This document shows, one piece after another, positions 35,686-45,100 of a DNA stretch of 64,000 bases (position 1 is its first letter; every line of letters begins with the position of its first letter). The translations under genes were made by a program, and so were the position numbers. The notes under the pieces were generated by a model. It did no database searches. It saw only the letters and a list, made by a program, of their open reading frames with translations, and had not been told where the DNA came from. The DNA comes from Crateriforma conspicua (GTDB lineage Bacteria > Planctomycetota > Planctomycetia > Pirellulales > Pirellulaceae), in NCBI RefSeq assembly GCF_007752935.1, contig NZ_CP036319.1:4278001-4342000 (forward strand). Reading direction: 5' to 3'.

Positions 35686-36147
35686 ATGATGAAGGTCTGT
35701 ATCGCCAGCGATCACCGGGGCTATCACATCAAGGCACGCTTGGCCCAGGCGTTGGCCCAAAACGGCTTTGACGTGTCCGACGAAGGCACCGACAGCGATG
35801 AACCGGTCGATTACCCCGATTACGCCAAGATCGTTGCGGGCAAAGTCAGTCGACACGAAGCGGAACGTGGCATCTTGATCTGTGGCACCGGCATCGGCAC
35901 GTGCATCGTTGCCAACAAGTTTCCCGGCGTCCGCGCGGCATCCTGTTACGACGAAGTCTTGGTGGAAATCAGCCGACGTCACAACAACGTCAACGTGCTG
36001 TGCTTGCCCGGTGATCTGATCGGTGACCGCCAAATCGATGACTTGGTGCTGAAGTGGTTGGCCACGGAGTTTGACGGTGGCCGTCACGAAAACCGGTTGA
36101 AGAAGATCGTCGACATCGAAAACTCGCCGAACTTGGCCGACGCGTGA
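35686..36147 (+). CDS. rpiB: Ribose-5-phosphate isomerase B
   Basis: A 153-residue RpiB/LacAB-family sugar isomerase interconverting ribose-5-P and ribulose-5-P in the pentose phosphate pathway. It has the substrate-binding IASDHRGYHIK, the active-site Cys in GILICGTGIGTCIVANKFPGVRAA, and the HNNVNVLCLPGDLIG stretch. Note the GTCIVANK variation of the usual G-x-SIAANK. It lies 11 bp after the YrdC/phosphatase fusion, and its stop overlaps the GTG of holB by 4 nt (GTGA), indicating a single transcript. Confidence 0.95.
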   Translation: MMKVCIASDHRGYHIKARLAQALAQNGFDVSDEGTDSDEPVDYPDYAKIVAGKVSRHEAERGILICGTGIGTCIVANKFPGVRAASCYDEVLVEISRRHNNVNVLCLPGDLIGDRQIDDLVLKWLATEFDGGRHENRLKKIVDIENSPNLADA

Positions 36148-37250
36148 GCCCCGCTGCGACGAAATCATCCGACAACGCCGCCGATCCGTCGTCGTTGCGT
36201 TCGCCGCTGTCCCAGTGGTCCGACTTGATCGGCAAAGCCCACTTGGCCGACTGGTTCGCCCACGCCATCGGTGCCGGCAAGCTGACCGGCAGTCTGTTGT
36301 TCGTGGGCCCGCACGGCGTCGGCAAGCGATCGGTCGCGATGCTGTTGGCTCGCACGTTGCTTTGTGAAACTCGCGCGCCGGCCGACATGCAACCGTGCGG
36401 ATCGTGCCCGGCGTGCCAACAAGTGGTCGCACAAACGCACCCGGACTTGATCACGATCGGCAAGCCCAACGACCGGGCGTTCATTCCGCTGGATCTGTTG
36501 ATCGGTCCGCCCGATGCACGGATGAGCGAAGGGTTTTGTCGTGACATTCGTTTGCGGCCGTCGCGTGGAAAACGCAAAGTCGCCATCCTGCGTGACGCCG
36601 ATTTTCTGAACGAAGAAGGCGCCAATTGTCTGTTGAAAACCCTGGAAGAACCGCCGCCCGGGTCGCTGGTGATTCTGATCGGGACCAGCGAACAACGACA
36701 ACTGCCCACCATCCGGTCGCGATGCCGCGTCATCCGGTTTTCACCCCCCTCGGGCCCCGATGCCGCCGATTTGCTGCGTCGCGGCCACGGTGTCACCGAA
36801 ACCAGCAACGACAAAATTGCCGATGCCGTGGCGATGTCGGCCGGCGACATGACCGTTGCGGCACGACTGTTGACCGACGGCCAAGATCAATGGCAAACGG
36901 CTTTTTTGAACTTGTTGTCCCAGCCCAACTTGGATCCCGTCGCGATCGCCAAAGCCATCACCAGTCGCGTGGACGATGCCGGCAAAGAAGCATCCAAGCG
37001 TCGCGACGCCCTGCGTGATGTATTGTCGATGGCCATTCAGCATTTCCGTCGCCAGCTTCGGCAAACCGCATCCCAGGCGACCGCCGCGACGGTGCCGGCC
37101 GGATCGAAGTTATTGCTGTCCCGCGTCGACCGGTGTGTGCGGGCGATTCGCGAAGTCGATCGCAGTGCGAATCAGTCCACGCTGATCGAATGCTTGGCCG
37201 GCGACCTTGCCCAGGGCCGCACCGGAGACCGCGGGGCGATCGGATCCTAG
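36144..37250 (+). CDS. holB: DNA polymerase III delta' subunit (clamp loader)
   Basis: A 368-residue delta'-type AAA+ protein of the replisome clamp loader. The modified P-loop GPHGVGKRSVAMLLARTLL is followed by a zinc module (CETRAPADMQPCGSCPAC), ILRDADFLNEEGANCLLKTLEEPP (Walker B/sensor region) and the SRC-type motif IRSRCRVIRF. The C-terminal collar half is divergent, as usual. It starts by GTGA overlap with rpiB. No sliding-clamp or other replication gene is nearby in the window. Confidence 0.9.
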   Translation: MSPAATKSSDNAADPSSLRSPLSQWSDLIGKAHLADWFAHAIGAGKLTGSLLFVGPHGVGKRSVAMLLARTLLCETRAPADMQPCGSCPACQQVVAQTHPDLITIGKPNDRAFIPLDLLIGPPDARMSEGFCRDIRLRPSRGKRKVAILRDADFLNEEGANCLLKTLEEPPPGSLVILIGTSEQRQLPTIRSRCRVIRFSPPSGPDAADLLRRGHGVTETSNDKIADAVAMSAGDMTVAARLLTDGQDQWQTAFLNLLSQPNLDPVAIAKAITSRVDDAGKEASKRRDALRDVLSMAIQHFRRQLRQTASQATAATVPAGSKLLLSRVDRCVRAIREVDRSANQSTLIECLAGDLAQGRTGDRGAIGS

Positions 37251-37422
37251 CGGGAAAACCGACGAATCGGACCTGCGTCGATCCGCGCCCGTTTTCTGTC
37301 TTGGTCCGTCGGCGGGCTTCTGGTAATTTCCCCGTCACGTCGTTGGAAACGACATCAACAGACGGGTCAAATGGAATTGGTTCCCGTCGGCTCGGTCAAA
37401 CGTGCTCGAAAGGAGTTCGAGG

Positions 37423-37941
37423 GTGGATACGAAACAGGAATCTCTGGCCGTTCACATTCGTTGGATGATTCGTCGCGACATGCCGGCGGTGCTGGAGACG
37501 GAGACACGATCCTTCGAATTTGCGTGGACCGAAGAGGACTTTATCCGTTGCCTGCGTCAACGCAATTGCATCGGGATGGTCGCGGAGATTGAAGACCGCG
37601 TGGCGGGCTTCATGATCTATGAACTGCACAAGAATCGGTTGCACATTTTGAATTTTGCGGTGCATCCGGAATTTCGCCGTCGTGGCTTGGGTCACGCGAT
37701 GATCGGCAAGTTGTTGGGCAAGCTTTCACATGAACGGCGAAACCGGATCATGTTGGAAGTCCGCGAAACCAACTTGGAAGCCCAGCTGTTCTTCAAGAGT
37801 GTCGGGTTCCGTGCGATCAGCGTCCTGCGTGACTTCTATGATGACGCTGCCGAAGACGCTTACCTGATGCAGTATCGGTACCAACCGACCGCGGAAGAAT
37901 TGGCCCAACCGCACAATCGCATCTCACGACTGGCCGGCTGA
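37423..37941 (+). CDS. rimI: RimI-like ribosomal-protein/peptide N-acetyltransferase
   Basis: A 172-residue GNAT acetyltransferase. The start at GTG 37423 is set by AGGAG 7 nt upstream (37411-37415). Acetyl-CoA-binding motif A is HILNFAVHPEFRRRGLGHAMIGKLL. The LEVRETNLEAQLFFKSVGFRA segment is the RimI/NAA-type signature (E-R-N-x-A-x-x-F-Y-x-x-x-G-F). It probably acetylates the alpha-amino group of a ribosomal protein; in E. coli that is S18. rimI often lies near t6A genes, and the YrdC fusion is 2.9 kb upstream on the same strand. Confidence 0.88.
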   Translation: MDTKQESLAVHIRWMIRRDMPAVLETETRSFEFAWTEEDFIRCLRQRNCIGMVAEIEDRVAGFMIYELHKNRLHILNFAVHPEFRRRGLGHAMIGKLLGKLSHERRNRIMLEVRETNLEAQLFFKSVGFRAISVLRDFYDDAAEDAYLMQYRYQPTAEELAQPHNRISRLAG

Positions 37942-37980
37942 TCCGCGCTTGCGGACCGTCCCTCAAAACGAATCAACAAA

Positions 37981-38013
37981 AACGCCATGGCAGAATCTGC
38001 GATGGCGTTTTTT
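37981..38013 (+). terminator. Rho-independent terminator after rimI
   Basis: AACGCCAT (37981-37988) pairs with ATGGCGTT (38002-38009). GCAGA and TCTGC extend the stem inside, and a run of six T follows (38008-38013). It ends the rimI transcript 40 bp past the stop. Confidence 0.88.
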
Positions 38014-38121
38014 CGTTGGCTGTGGTCAATCGTCCCATCATCGATTGCCGTGGGCGTTCGGCGTGGGCATCTTCGCGACTTGTCACTAAGCTTGCGGGGA
38101 ACGCCTTGAAGTGCTGCTGCT

Positions 38122-38565
38122 ATGTATCAATCCACCCGGCAATTCGCCCATCCCCACTGCGTCGTTTGTGGCGCCGATTCCTCCGGCGGCTTGGGCATCC
38201 AATTTCGTCCCGTCAGCGAAACCGCGGTCGAAGCCATCGTGCAGTGTGACGAACGTTGGCAAGGGTATCCGGACATGCTGCACGGCGGAGTGATCTGCAT
38301 GATGCTTGATGGTGTGATGACCAATTGCATCTTTGCCACTGGGGTCACGGCCGTCACCGCCGACATGAACGTGCGGTTCTTGCATCCGGTCGCCTCGTCC
38401 GGATCGATTATCTTGAAAGCGAACATCAGCGATTCGTCTTCCATGCTGTACTACCTGGAAGCCGAATTGATCCAGGACGGAAAGACGAAGGCTCGCGCGA
38501 CGGCACGGTTTGTCAAACGTGCGACGAAAGTGGATCCGACCGCTGATCGACCGAAACAGCGATGA
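38122..38565 (+). CDS. PaaI-like hotdog-fold thioesterase
   Basis: A 147-residue hotdog-fold protein. HPHCVVCGADSSGGLGIQF is the N-terminal pattern of small PaaI/YbgC-like enzymes. The active helix motif is YPDMLHGGVICMMLDGVMTN (HGG with the following Asp), then MNVRFLHPVASSGSIILKANI. Such enzymes hydrolyse acyl-CoA or acyl-ACP thioesters; the substrate is unknown. The stop overlaps the ATG of the following MBL-fold gene by 4 nt (ATGA), so the two are coupled. Confidence 0.88.
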   Translation: MYQSTRQFAHPHCVVCGADSSGGLGIQFRPVSETAVEAIVQCDERWQGYPDMLHGGVICMMLDGVMTNCIFATGVTAVTADMNVRFLHPVASSGSIILKANISDSSSMLYYLEAELIQDGKTKARATARFVKRATKVDPTADRPKQR

Positions 38566-39416
38566 ACATCGAAGTCACGGTCTTGGCGGAAAACACGGTT
38601 CGTGGGCGTCAATTGTTGGCCGAACACGGTTGGGCCTGTTATCTGCGGTGCGGCAACGACGGCTTGCTATGGGACACCGGCCAAGGCATGGCCATCGCCC
38701 ACAACGCCCGCGAACTTGGCCTGCCACTGTCTCAGGTGCAAACGGTTGTTTTAAGCCACGGCCACTACGACCACACCAGCGGACTGGCGGAAGTTTGGGA
38801 TGCCAACCGAGACGTTCGGGTCATCGGACATTCCGCTTGCACCGGACCAAAGTTTCGACGATTGGCTGATGGCTCGGTCCGCGACGTGGGCATGAAGACG
38901 TCGATCCGCGATGGTCTGATTTCAATCCAAAATCGCTGGGATCCCTGTGACGTCTCGCGTTGCATTATCGGGCCGCTGTGGACGACCGGTCCGGTCCCAC
39001 GCATCACCGACTTCGAAGACACCGGCGGCGATTTCTATCTGGATGATGCCTGTCAGACCGTCGACCCGATCGTCGATGACCAAGCCTTATTCTTTGACAC
39101 CGCCGCGGGCATCGTCGTACTGTTGGGTTGTGCCCACGCTGGTGTGATCAACACGCTGATGCACATCCGCCAATTGCGTCCAAATCGTCCGATCGACACG
39201 GTCATCGGCGGCATGCATTTGGGATCGGCAACACAAGATCGCATCCGCCAAACGATTCGCGGCTTGACGGACTTGGGCGTTCAGCGTGTCGCGCCGTCGC
39301 ATTGCACGGGATTTAGCGCCGCGGCGGAAATGCGTGCGGCCTTCGGCGATCGATGCGAAGAAACTCACGTGGGAAAACGTGGGTTGTTTTCGGCGCCAGA
39401 TTCAATGCTGGTCTAA
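38562..39416 (+). CDS. MBL-fold metallo-hydrolase (DHPMP-synthase-like)
   Basis: A 284-residue metallo-beta-lactamase-fold protein. Ligand motifs: LSHGHYDHTSGL (HxHxDH), the CAHAG loop with the next His (LLGCAHAGVIN), GGMHLG, and SHCTG near the end. This closely follows the branch annotated as 7,8-dihydropterin-6-yl-methyl-4-(beta-D-ribofuranosyl)aminobenzene-5'-phosphate synthase in archaea, but the bacterial members are of unknown substrate. It is coupled to the thioesterase gene. Its stop overlaps by 4 nt the stop of the convergent HNH gene. Confidence 0.9.
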   Translation: MNIEVTVLAENTVRGRQLLAEHGWACYLRCGNDGLLWDTGQGMAIAHNARELGLPLSQVQTVVLSHGHYDHTSGLAEVWDANRDVRVIGHSACTGPKFRRLADGSVRDVGMKTSIRDGLISIQNRWDPCDVSRCIIGPLWTTGPVPRITDFEDTGGDFYLDDACQTVDPIVDDQALFFDTAAGIVVLLGCAHAGVINTLMHIRQLRPNRPIDTVIGGMHLGSATQDRIRQTIRGLTDLGVQRVAPSHCTGFSAAAEMRAAFGDRCEETHVGKRGLFSAPDSMLV

Positions 39417-39760
39417 CGTCGGTGCCGTACCCAAGCGACGAAATCACGAATGCGATCGTGTGACAGCAGCGCTTGCACCGTCCCGTAGTTGCGCCCCAAT
39501 TCTTTTTCGCTGGGCACGAACCGGTGAACGGCTGAATGACAGTCGCGGCACAGCGGAATCGTTTGCTGCATTTGTTGGCGAGTGAACCGTTTTTTGAACC
39601 ACTTGTTGCTGTGACAGCGACGTGGAATCAAATGATGACGCGTGGTTCCCTTGCGAGTGATCCGTCGACACAATTGGCATTGATCGGGAAGCAACGCCGG
39701 CGATTCGGGACCGCAGGTCGGGCCCGACGGGTCGGTGTCGTTTTCGGATCCGGTCGTCAT
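39413..39760 (-). CDS. Small HNH-type endonuclease-like protein
   Basis: A 115-residue protein. CQLCRR near residue 28 and CRDCHSAVH near residue 71 form two zinc-knuckle CxxC pairs around RHHLIPRRCHSNKW, the HNH-type beta-beta-alpha metal site. It resembles the stand-alone HNH family found in many bacteria that is not linked to restriction. Whether it cuts DNA is unknown. It is convergent with the MBL gene, the two stops overlapping by 4 bp, and divergent from the TauE gene. Confidence 0.8.
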   Translation of the reverse strand: MTTGSENDTDPSGPTCGPESPALLPDQCQLCRRITRKGTTRHHLIPRRCHSNKWFKKRFTRQQMQQTIPLCRDCHSAVHRFVPSEKELGRNYGTVQALLSHDRIRDFVAWVRHRR

Positions 39761-39857
39761 GGTTGGTTTCTCCGATCTTCACGAACGACTGTACCGGCGC
39801 GACAACGTGCCGTCATCGGCCGACCGCACTTCGTTTTCGCTGTCCGTAAAGATCCTG

Positions 39858-40607
39858 ATGCTGACCGAACTTTCGATCCAAGAGATTTTGATGCTCGCCA
39901 TTGGTGCGGCGGGTATCGGGGTCAGCAAGTCGGGATTTCCCGGCATCAGCATGCTGCACGTCGTGTTGTATGCGTTCGTCTTTGGCGCGAAAGATTCCAC
40001 CGGCGTGCTGTTGCCGATGCTGGTGGTCGGCGACTGTTGTGCGATCTACTTTTTCGGACGCAAAGCGGTCTGGCATCAAGTCCGCCGCCTGTTGCCGCCG
40101 ACGCTGGTCGGAATCCTGATCGGATGGCAATTGATGGATCGCTTGAATGAGGATCTGTTTCGCGTTCTGGTCGGGTTCATCATCCTGGCGTTGACGATCG
40201 TTCAAGTGGTTCGCATGTGGCGTCCGACTTGGTTCGACCAAGTCCCTCACCAACGCTGGTTTGCGGTGTTGCTGGGCCTGCTGGCCGGGTTGACGACGAT
40301 GATGGCCAACGCCGCCGGCCCCGTGGTGGCGTTGTATCTGTTAGCGGTCAGTTTGCCCAAATGGGAATTGATCGGCACCACGGCCTGGCTGTTCTTGGTG
40401 TTGAACCTATTGAAGTTGCCACTGAGTTTTCAGTTGGGCTTGATCACCCCATCCACGTTGGCGGTTGGTGCCGCATTTGCCATCGCGATTCCGCTGGGCA
40501 TCTTGAGCGGACGGTGGCTTGTGTCGCGAGTCTCCCAGAAACTTTTCAACGGCATCCTGCTGGCGTTCACCGGGATCGCCGCGTTGCGATTGATCGGACT
40601 GTTTTAG
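39858..40607 (+). CDS. TauE/SafE-family membrane permease
   Basis: A 249-residue protein with about eight hydrophobic helices, begun at ATG 39858 (MLTELSIQE). The two-fold TauE/SafE pattern is present: AAGIGVSKSGFPGISMLHV and, in the second half, LAGLTTMMANAAGPVVALYLLA. The family exports or imports sulfite, sulfoacetate and other organosulfur anions. In a sulfatase-rich organism a sulfur role is tempting, but nothing nearby shows the substrate. No obvious operon partner. Confidence 0.88.
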   Translation: MLTELSIQEILMLAIGAAGIGVSKSGFPGISMLHVVLYAFVFGAKDSTGVLLPMLVVGDCCAIYFFGRKAVWHQVRRLLPPTLVGILIGWQLMDRLNEDLFRVLVGFIILALTIVQVVRMWRPTWFDQVPHQRWFAVLLGLLAGLTTMMANAAGPVVALYLLAVSLPKWELIGTTAWLFLVLNLLKLPLSFQLGLITPSTLAVGAAFAIAIPLGILSGRWLVSRVSQKLFNGILLAFTGIAALRLIGLF

Positions 40608-40737
40608 CCGACGCGACGCATGCCTATTCATAGAGGCGCGGCGTCATCGGGTCGCACAAAACGGGCCCGATTCAGACGGCTATAATTCAGCGGACAGACT
40701 TTTCCATTCATCCGCGATCGCCCGGGAACCACTTCTG

Positions 40738-42030
40738 ATGGCCGACAACCGACGACAATTCCTCGCCTCCACCGCATCCGCCGCTGCTGCAACCGCCGCG
40801 ATGGTTCACACGTCCCCGATCGCTCGAGCGGCGGACGGTTCGAAATTGAAAGCCGTCGTTCTTGGGGTGGGCTGGTACGGCATGGTGGATGCCAAAGCGG
40901 CGCTGAAGGTGGGTGGCGTGGACATCGCGGGAATCTGTGATGTCGATAGCGAACACCTGGAACAATCGGCCGCGGAACTGAACAAGCTGCAGGGTCATCG
41001 GCCGCAAACGTTTGCTGATCACAACGAAATGCTGGACAAGGTGGATCCCGACATTGCGATCATCGGAACGCCGCCGCATTGGCATTCGCTGCAACTGATC
41101 GATTGTCTGAATCGTGGCATCGACGTCTATTGCGAAAAACCACTGACGTACGATGTCCGCGAAGGACAGGCGTTGGTCAAAGCCGTCAATGACAGCGGTC
41201 GCGTCGTTCAAGTCGGTTTTCAACGTCGTCAAAGCCAAGCGTTCGCCGAAGTAAAACAGTTCGTCGAATCGGGCAAGGCCGGCCGGATCGTTCAAGCCGA
41301 TGTTCAGATCCACTATAAGGCTGGTACCAAAGACGCCGCGCCACAGAATCCGCCGTCGTCGCTGGATTGGGATCGTTGGTGTGGACCGGCACCGAAGATT
41401 GCTTACAGCCCTCAAGTCGGTCATAAGAGTTGGCGTTTGGAAAAGACCACCGGCCATGGGCACTTGGTCGACTGGGGCATCCACAACATCGATGCGACCC
41501 GGATGATGATGAACCTGGATCTGCCGACTCGCATCACGGCCGATGGTGGTATCTATCAATACGACGGCATCATCACGACACCCGACACGCTGTCGGTCCA
41601 CTTCGAATTTGATTCGATGCCGGTCGTTTGGCGGCACCGACTGTGGGGCGCCACAGAAGCCGATCCTCAATACAAGAATGGTGTGTTCTTGTTCGGCGAA
41701 GATGCCACCATTTTCACCAGCGATCGCCAGTGGATGTTGATCCCCAAGAACAACAAGGGCGACATCGAAGTCCACGACGCACCGGTCGATTTGGGCGGCA
41801 AACACATGGCGAATTTCTTGGCCGCCGTACGAGGCCAGGAATCGCTGGCATGTCCGATCGAGCAAGGGTTCCGTTCCACCGCAACGGTTCAGCTTGGCAT
41901 GGTGGCGTACGAGAGTGGGACGACGGTCCATTTCGATCCGAAGACGCTGAACGTCAAAGGCAACGACGATGCGGCGGCGCTATTACGTCGTGAATATCGC
42001 GCCCCATACCAACACCCGTACCAGGCGTAG
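40738..42030 (+). CDS. Tat-exported Gfo/Idh/MocA-family oxidoreductase
   Basis: A 430-residue protein. The N-terminus NRRQFLASTASAAAATAAMV is a Tat signal (RRxFL), so it is folded with its NAD(P) cofactor before export. The Rossmann motif is VVLGVGWYGM; GICDVDSEHL, the catalytic EKPLTYDV and a long C-terminal beta-sheet half with WGIHNIDATRMMM follow. Planctomycetes carry dozens of these exported sugar oxidoreductase-like proteins, probably for polysaccharide or inositol-type sugars. No sugar-transport or glycosidase gene adjoins it. Confidence 0.9.
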   Translation: MADNRRQFLASTASAAAATAAMVHTSPIARAADGSKLKAVVLGVGWYGMVDAKAALKVGGVDIAGICDVDSEHLEQSAAELNKLQGHRPQTFADHNEMLDKVDPDIAIIGTPPHWHSLQLIDCLNRGIDVYCEKPLTYDVREGQALVKAVNDSGRVVQVGFQRRQSQAFAEVKQFVESGKAGRIVQADVQIHYKAGTKDAAPQNPPSSLDWDRWCGPAPKIAYSPQVGHKSWRLEKTTGHGHLVDWGIHNIDATRMMMNLDLPTRITADGGIYQYDGIITTPDTLSVHFEFDSMPVVWRHRLWGATEADPQYKNGVFLFGEDATIFTSDRQWMLIPKNNKGDIEVHDAPVDLGGKHMANFLAAVRGQESLACPIEQGFRSTATVQLGMVAYESGTTVHFDPKTLNVKGNDDAAALLRREYRAPYQHPYQA

Positions 42031-42186
42031 TCCCCGCGGGCCGTCATCACCAGACGCCACCAACGAATCGTCGCCTATCGCTCTGCGAACGAAGCAAAGA
42101 ACCAAGCCCCAGCGTAGTTCCGGCACAGTAGCCCCAAGCAACCACGCTGCTGCAGCATCGTTCGCTAAAAGCGCACCTGGTGCGGC

Positions 42187-45100
42187 CTACGGAAACGTCA
42201 CCACGATACGGAAACCCACGTTGAAAATCTTTTGCCACCTGGCATAGGTTCGTCTCATCGCGGCGGTGGCATCCGATGGAGGATCGAAAAAGGAACCTCC
42301 AGCCGCCACCGCGTTGTCATCCTGTGAAGCCGAATCCGGCAACAACCACTCCGCCACGTTGCCGTGCATGTCGTGCATCCCCAGCGGATTGGCTTGAAAA
42401 CTGCCCACCGCGGCCGTCACGACAGCGCCGTCGTTGAAGCGAACTGCCGATCGCTTGCCGCCTTCCAAGACCAAGTGCGGAACGCCCCCGGACCACTGCG
42501 TCACGTCGGGTGGGTGAACTTTCAACGCCGACATGACTCCGCGACCGAATGAGGCATCCGCCAAGTTTTCGTACGGGGCAAAGTCATCGGACTGGTCGCC
42601 GAACCAGAACTTTGCCTCTGCGGCGTCCCCCGTTGCCAGCGTCCATTGGCGATCGGTTGGCAGACGAACCTCTAGCGACGTCTGTGTCGAAAGCCAACGA
42701 CAAAACGCCATCGCTTCATCGCGGCTAACTCGGACAACCGGTTGTGAATCTTCGCCCATCCAAACCCCAGGACCATCCGGGCGATCCAATCGATGCGCGT
42801 AGAACCTGGACCGATGATCGGGATCAAACGCTTGATACTGTGCGTTGGTGATTTCCGTCGACGCCATCCAATAGGCCGTGGTCGAACCCGCCGGCTGGAT
42901 CTTCACCAGCGTTAGCGAGGATCCGTCCGGCATCGAAATCGATCGCTGACCGACCGACGATGCCGCCCCGCCGGCGGGCGATGTTCTGGATGGCTTGCTC
43001 GTGGTCCCGTCATCTCCGGTGCGTTGACCTGTATCCCCCTTCGCCAATGGAACGTAGGGCGGGGTTGGCGGCACGTGTTCCGGATCACGTGCCGGGCCGC
43101 CATATCGCAATTGCAGGTCGCGACGGCGTGATTTCGCGTCATCGGGAACCGGATAGACGTCGGACCAAGTTCCATGGCAGGGGCCGTTCAAATCAATCCA
43201 TGTGACCAAACGATCCCAGGCCTCGGTATCCAGCTTGACACCATGATGGCCACGACGAAGCATTTGGATCAGTGGGCTGGTTTCGGCGTGGTATTCGCCG
43301 GGGGTCAACATTTCCACGGAATCTTCGATACCGACCCGCCGGATGTAGTGCACCAGTGCATCGTAGGCCGGCGTGTACGTCATTCGGCCCCCGGTGTCGC
43401 GATGCATGTCTGGATGCAGACGACTGACATACCCGATCGGCCAAGTCGCGAGGTCGTCATGTGCGTCTTCGGTCCGAAGATCGGGTGTCGCGGACTGTCC
43501 GTCATGGCATCCGGCGCAGTGGTGGTCCAACACGGGTTGAACTTCACGTTGAAAATCAAATCCGCGGGGCGGCCCGTACCAGTCACGAATTGATTGCGGT
43601 GGTTTGGTTGCCGCCAAGGTGAACTGCGAGGCGGCCGACTCCAACGGCTTTTCATGACATCCGACACAAGACACGACTTCGCCGGGCATCGCGGTGAACC
43701 AGCTGCGCATCAACTGGACCGCACGGCCTTTTTCGTCCAGCGGCTGGACCGCCAGCGGTGTGTTGGCTGGAACTTCGAACATGGCCGAACCATCCGATTC
43801 GACGTCCACCGTGCCTTCGATCTGCATGCTGTCCCAAGGTCCGCCGTAACCAATTTTGTCTGGTCCGGCCAACTGGCGATACCCAAAATGGTACGAAAGC
43901 ACTCGGAGACGCTGGACGGTTCCTCGCGGCACACCGTCCAGGCCCGGCCCGGCGTGCACATCGTGCAAATAGACCGTCGCACGGGTGGCCTGGGGATCGG
44001 TACGATCGGCGATCACCGGCGGTGTTGCACGTTTTTGCACCGGAGTCGGTTCCAACAGATGATACTGGTCATCTTTGGCGATGCGTACGACGTTGTCGAA
44101 GACATCGGCCAGATAGATTTCCCACTTGCCGCGGCGGTCACGCAGCATGCTGACCAAGAAAAACTTGTCGCTAATCGGCTGTGGATGCAGAAACTTGGGC
44201 CAGTCGGGATCGATCGCAGTGTCGCGAATCACGGGCAAGACCGGTGTGCCCTGGCCACTGATCCGATGAATGATTCCGTCGGCGTTTCGCCAACCTTTGG
44301 ATGGATCCAGCGTAACCAGCCATCCCATGCGTGGCGCACCGTGATATCCCGACACGATGCTGACCAATCCGTGGTCGCTGCCGGGCAACGGTTGGCTGAA
44401 GAACAGCGAGTTGGGAAAGTAGGAATTGCTGCCGTAGATCGCGCGTTGGCCGGTCCCGTCCGGGTTCATCACCATCAATTCACGCAGAAAGATGTGGTTG
44501 ATGCCGACGTAATCCCAGCGACTGTACATGACTTGACCGCTGGGCAAGACGACCGGATTGGCGTCGATGTCTTGATCGAAACACAGTTGTCGCATGTCGC
44601 TGCCGTCGGCGTTGCAGCGGTAAAGATTTCCCGTCGGCATCTGGCCATGGTGACAGGGCACCGATTGGTAGGACGCGGTGCTGGAAAAGATGATCCGACC
44701 GTCAGGCAGATAGCAACCGTCAAAGCAATCGACATCATCCGGTGCGGTGGTGATCGGTCGCATCGATTGATCGTCGATGCTGATTTCCCACAACTTCCAG
44801 TTGACCGCATCGGATCGAGTGACCAACAAACGATCGGCGTCATAGTGCAGTCGTAAATCGCCGATGAAGCCGCCATCGTCCGGGCGAAAGAACCTGTCCA
44901 TCGGCGGCTGTGCCCGATCAGCGGCGATGTCGTCCAGGCTGATCCGCACGACGTCGTTGTCGTAACCGGTCCGATCGTACCCCGCCATGGTTTCGTGCGG
45001 CGCGGGCACGGCGATCCCGTGAATCGGGTTTTCGGCCCGGCGACGCACCATCAGCAAATCACCGGTCAGCCGCGGATGATCCAGCAACGCTTCGCGTCGT

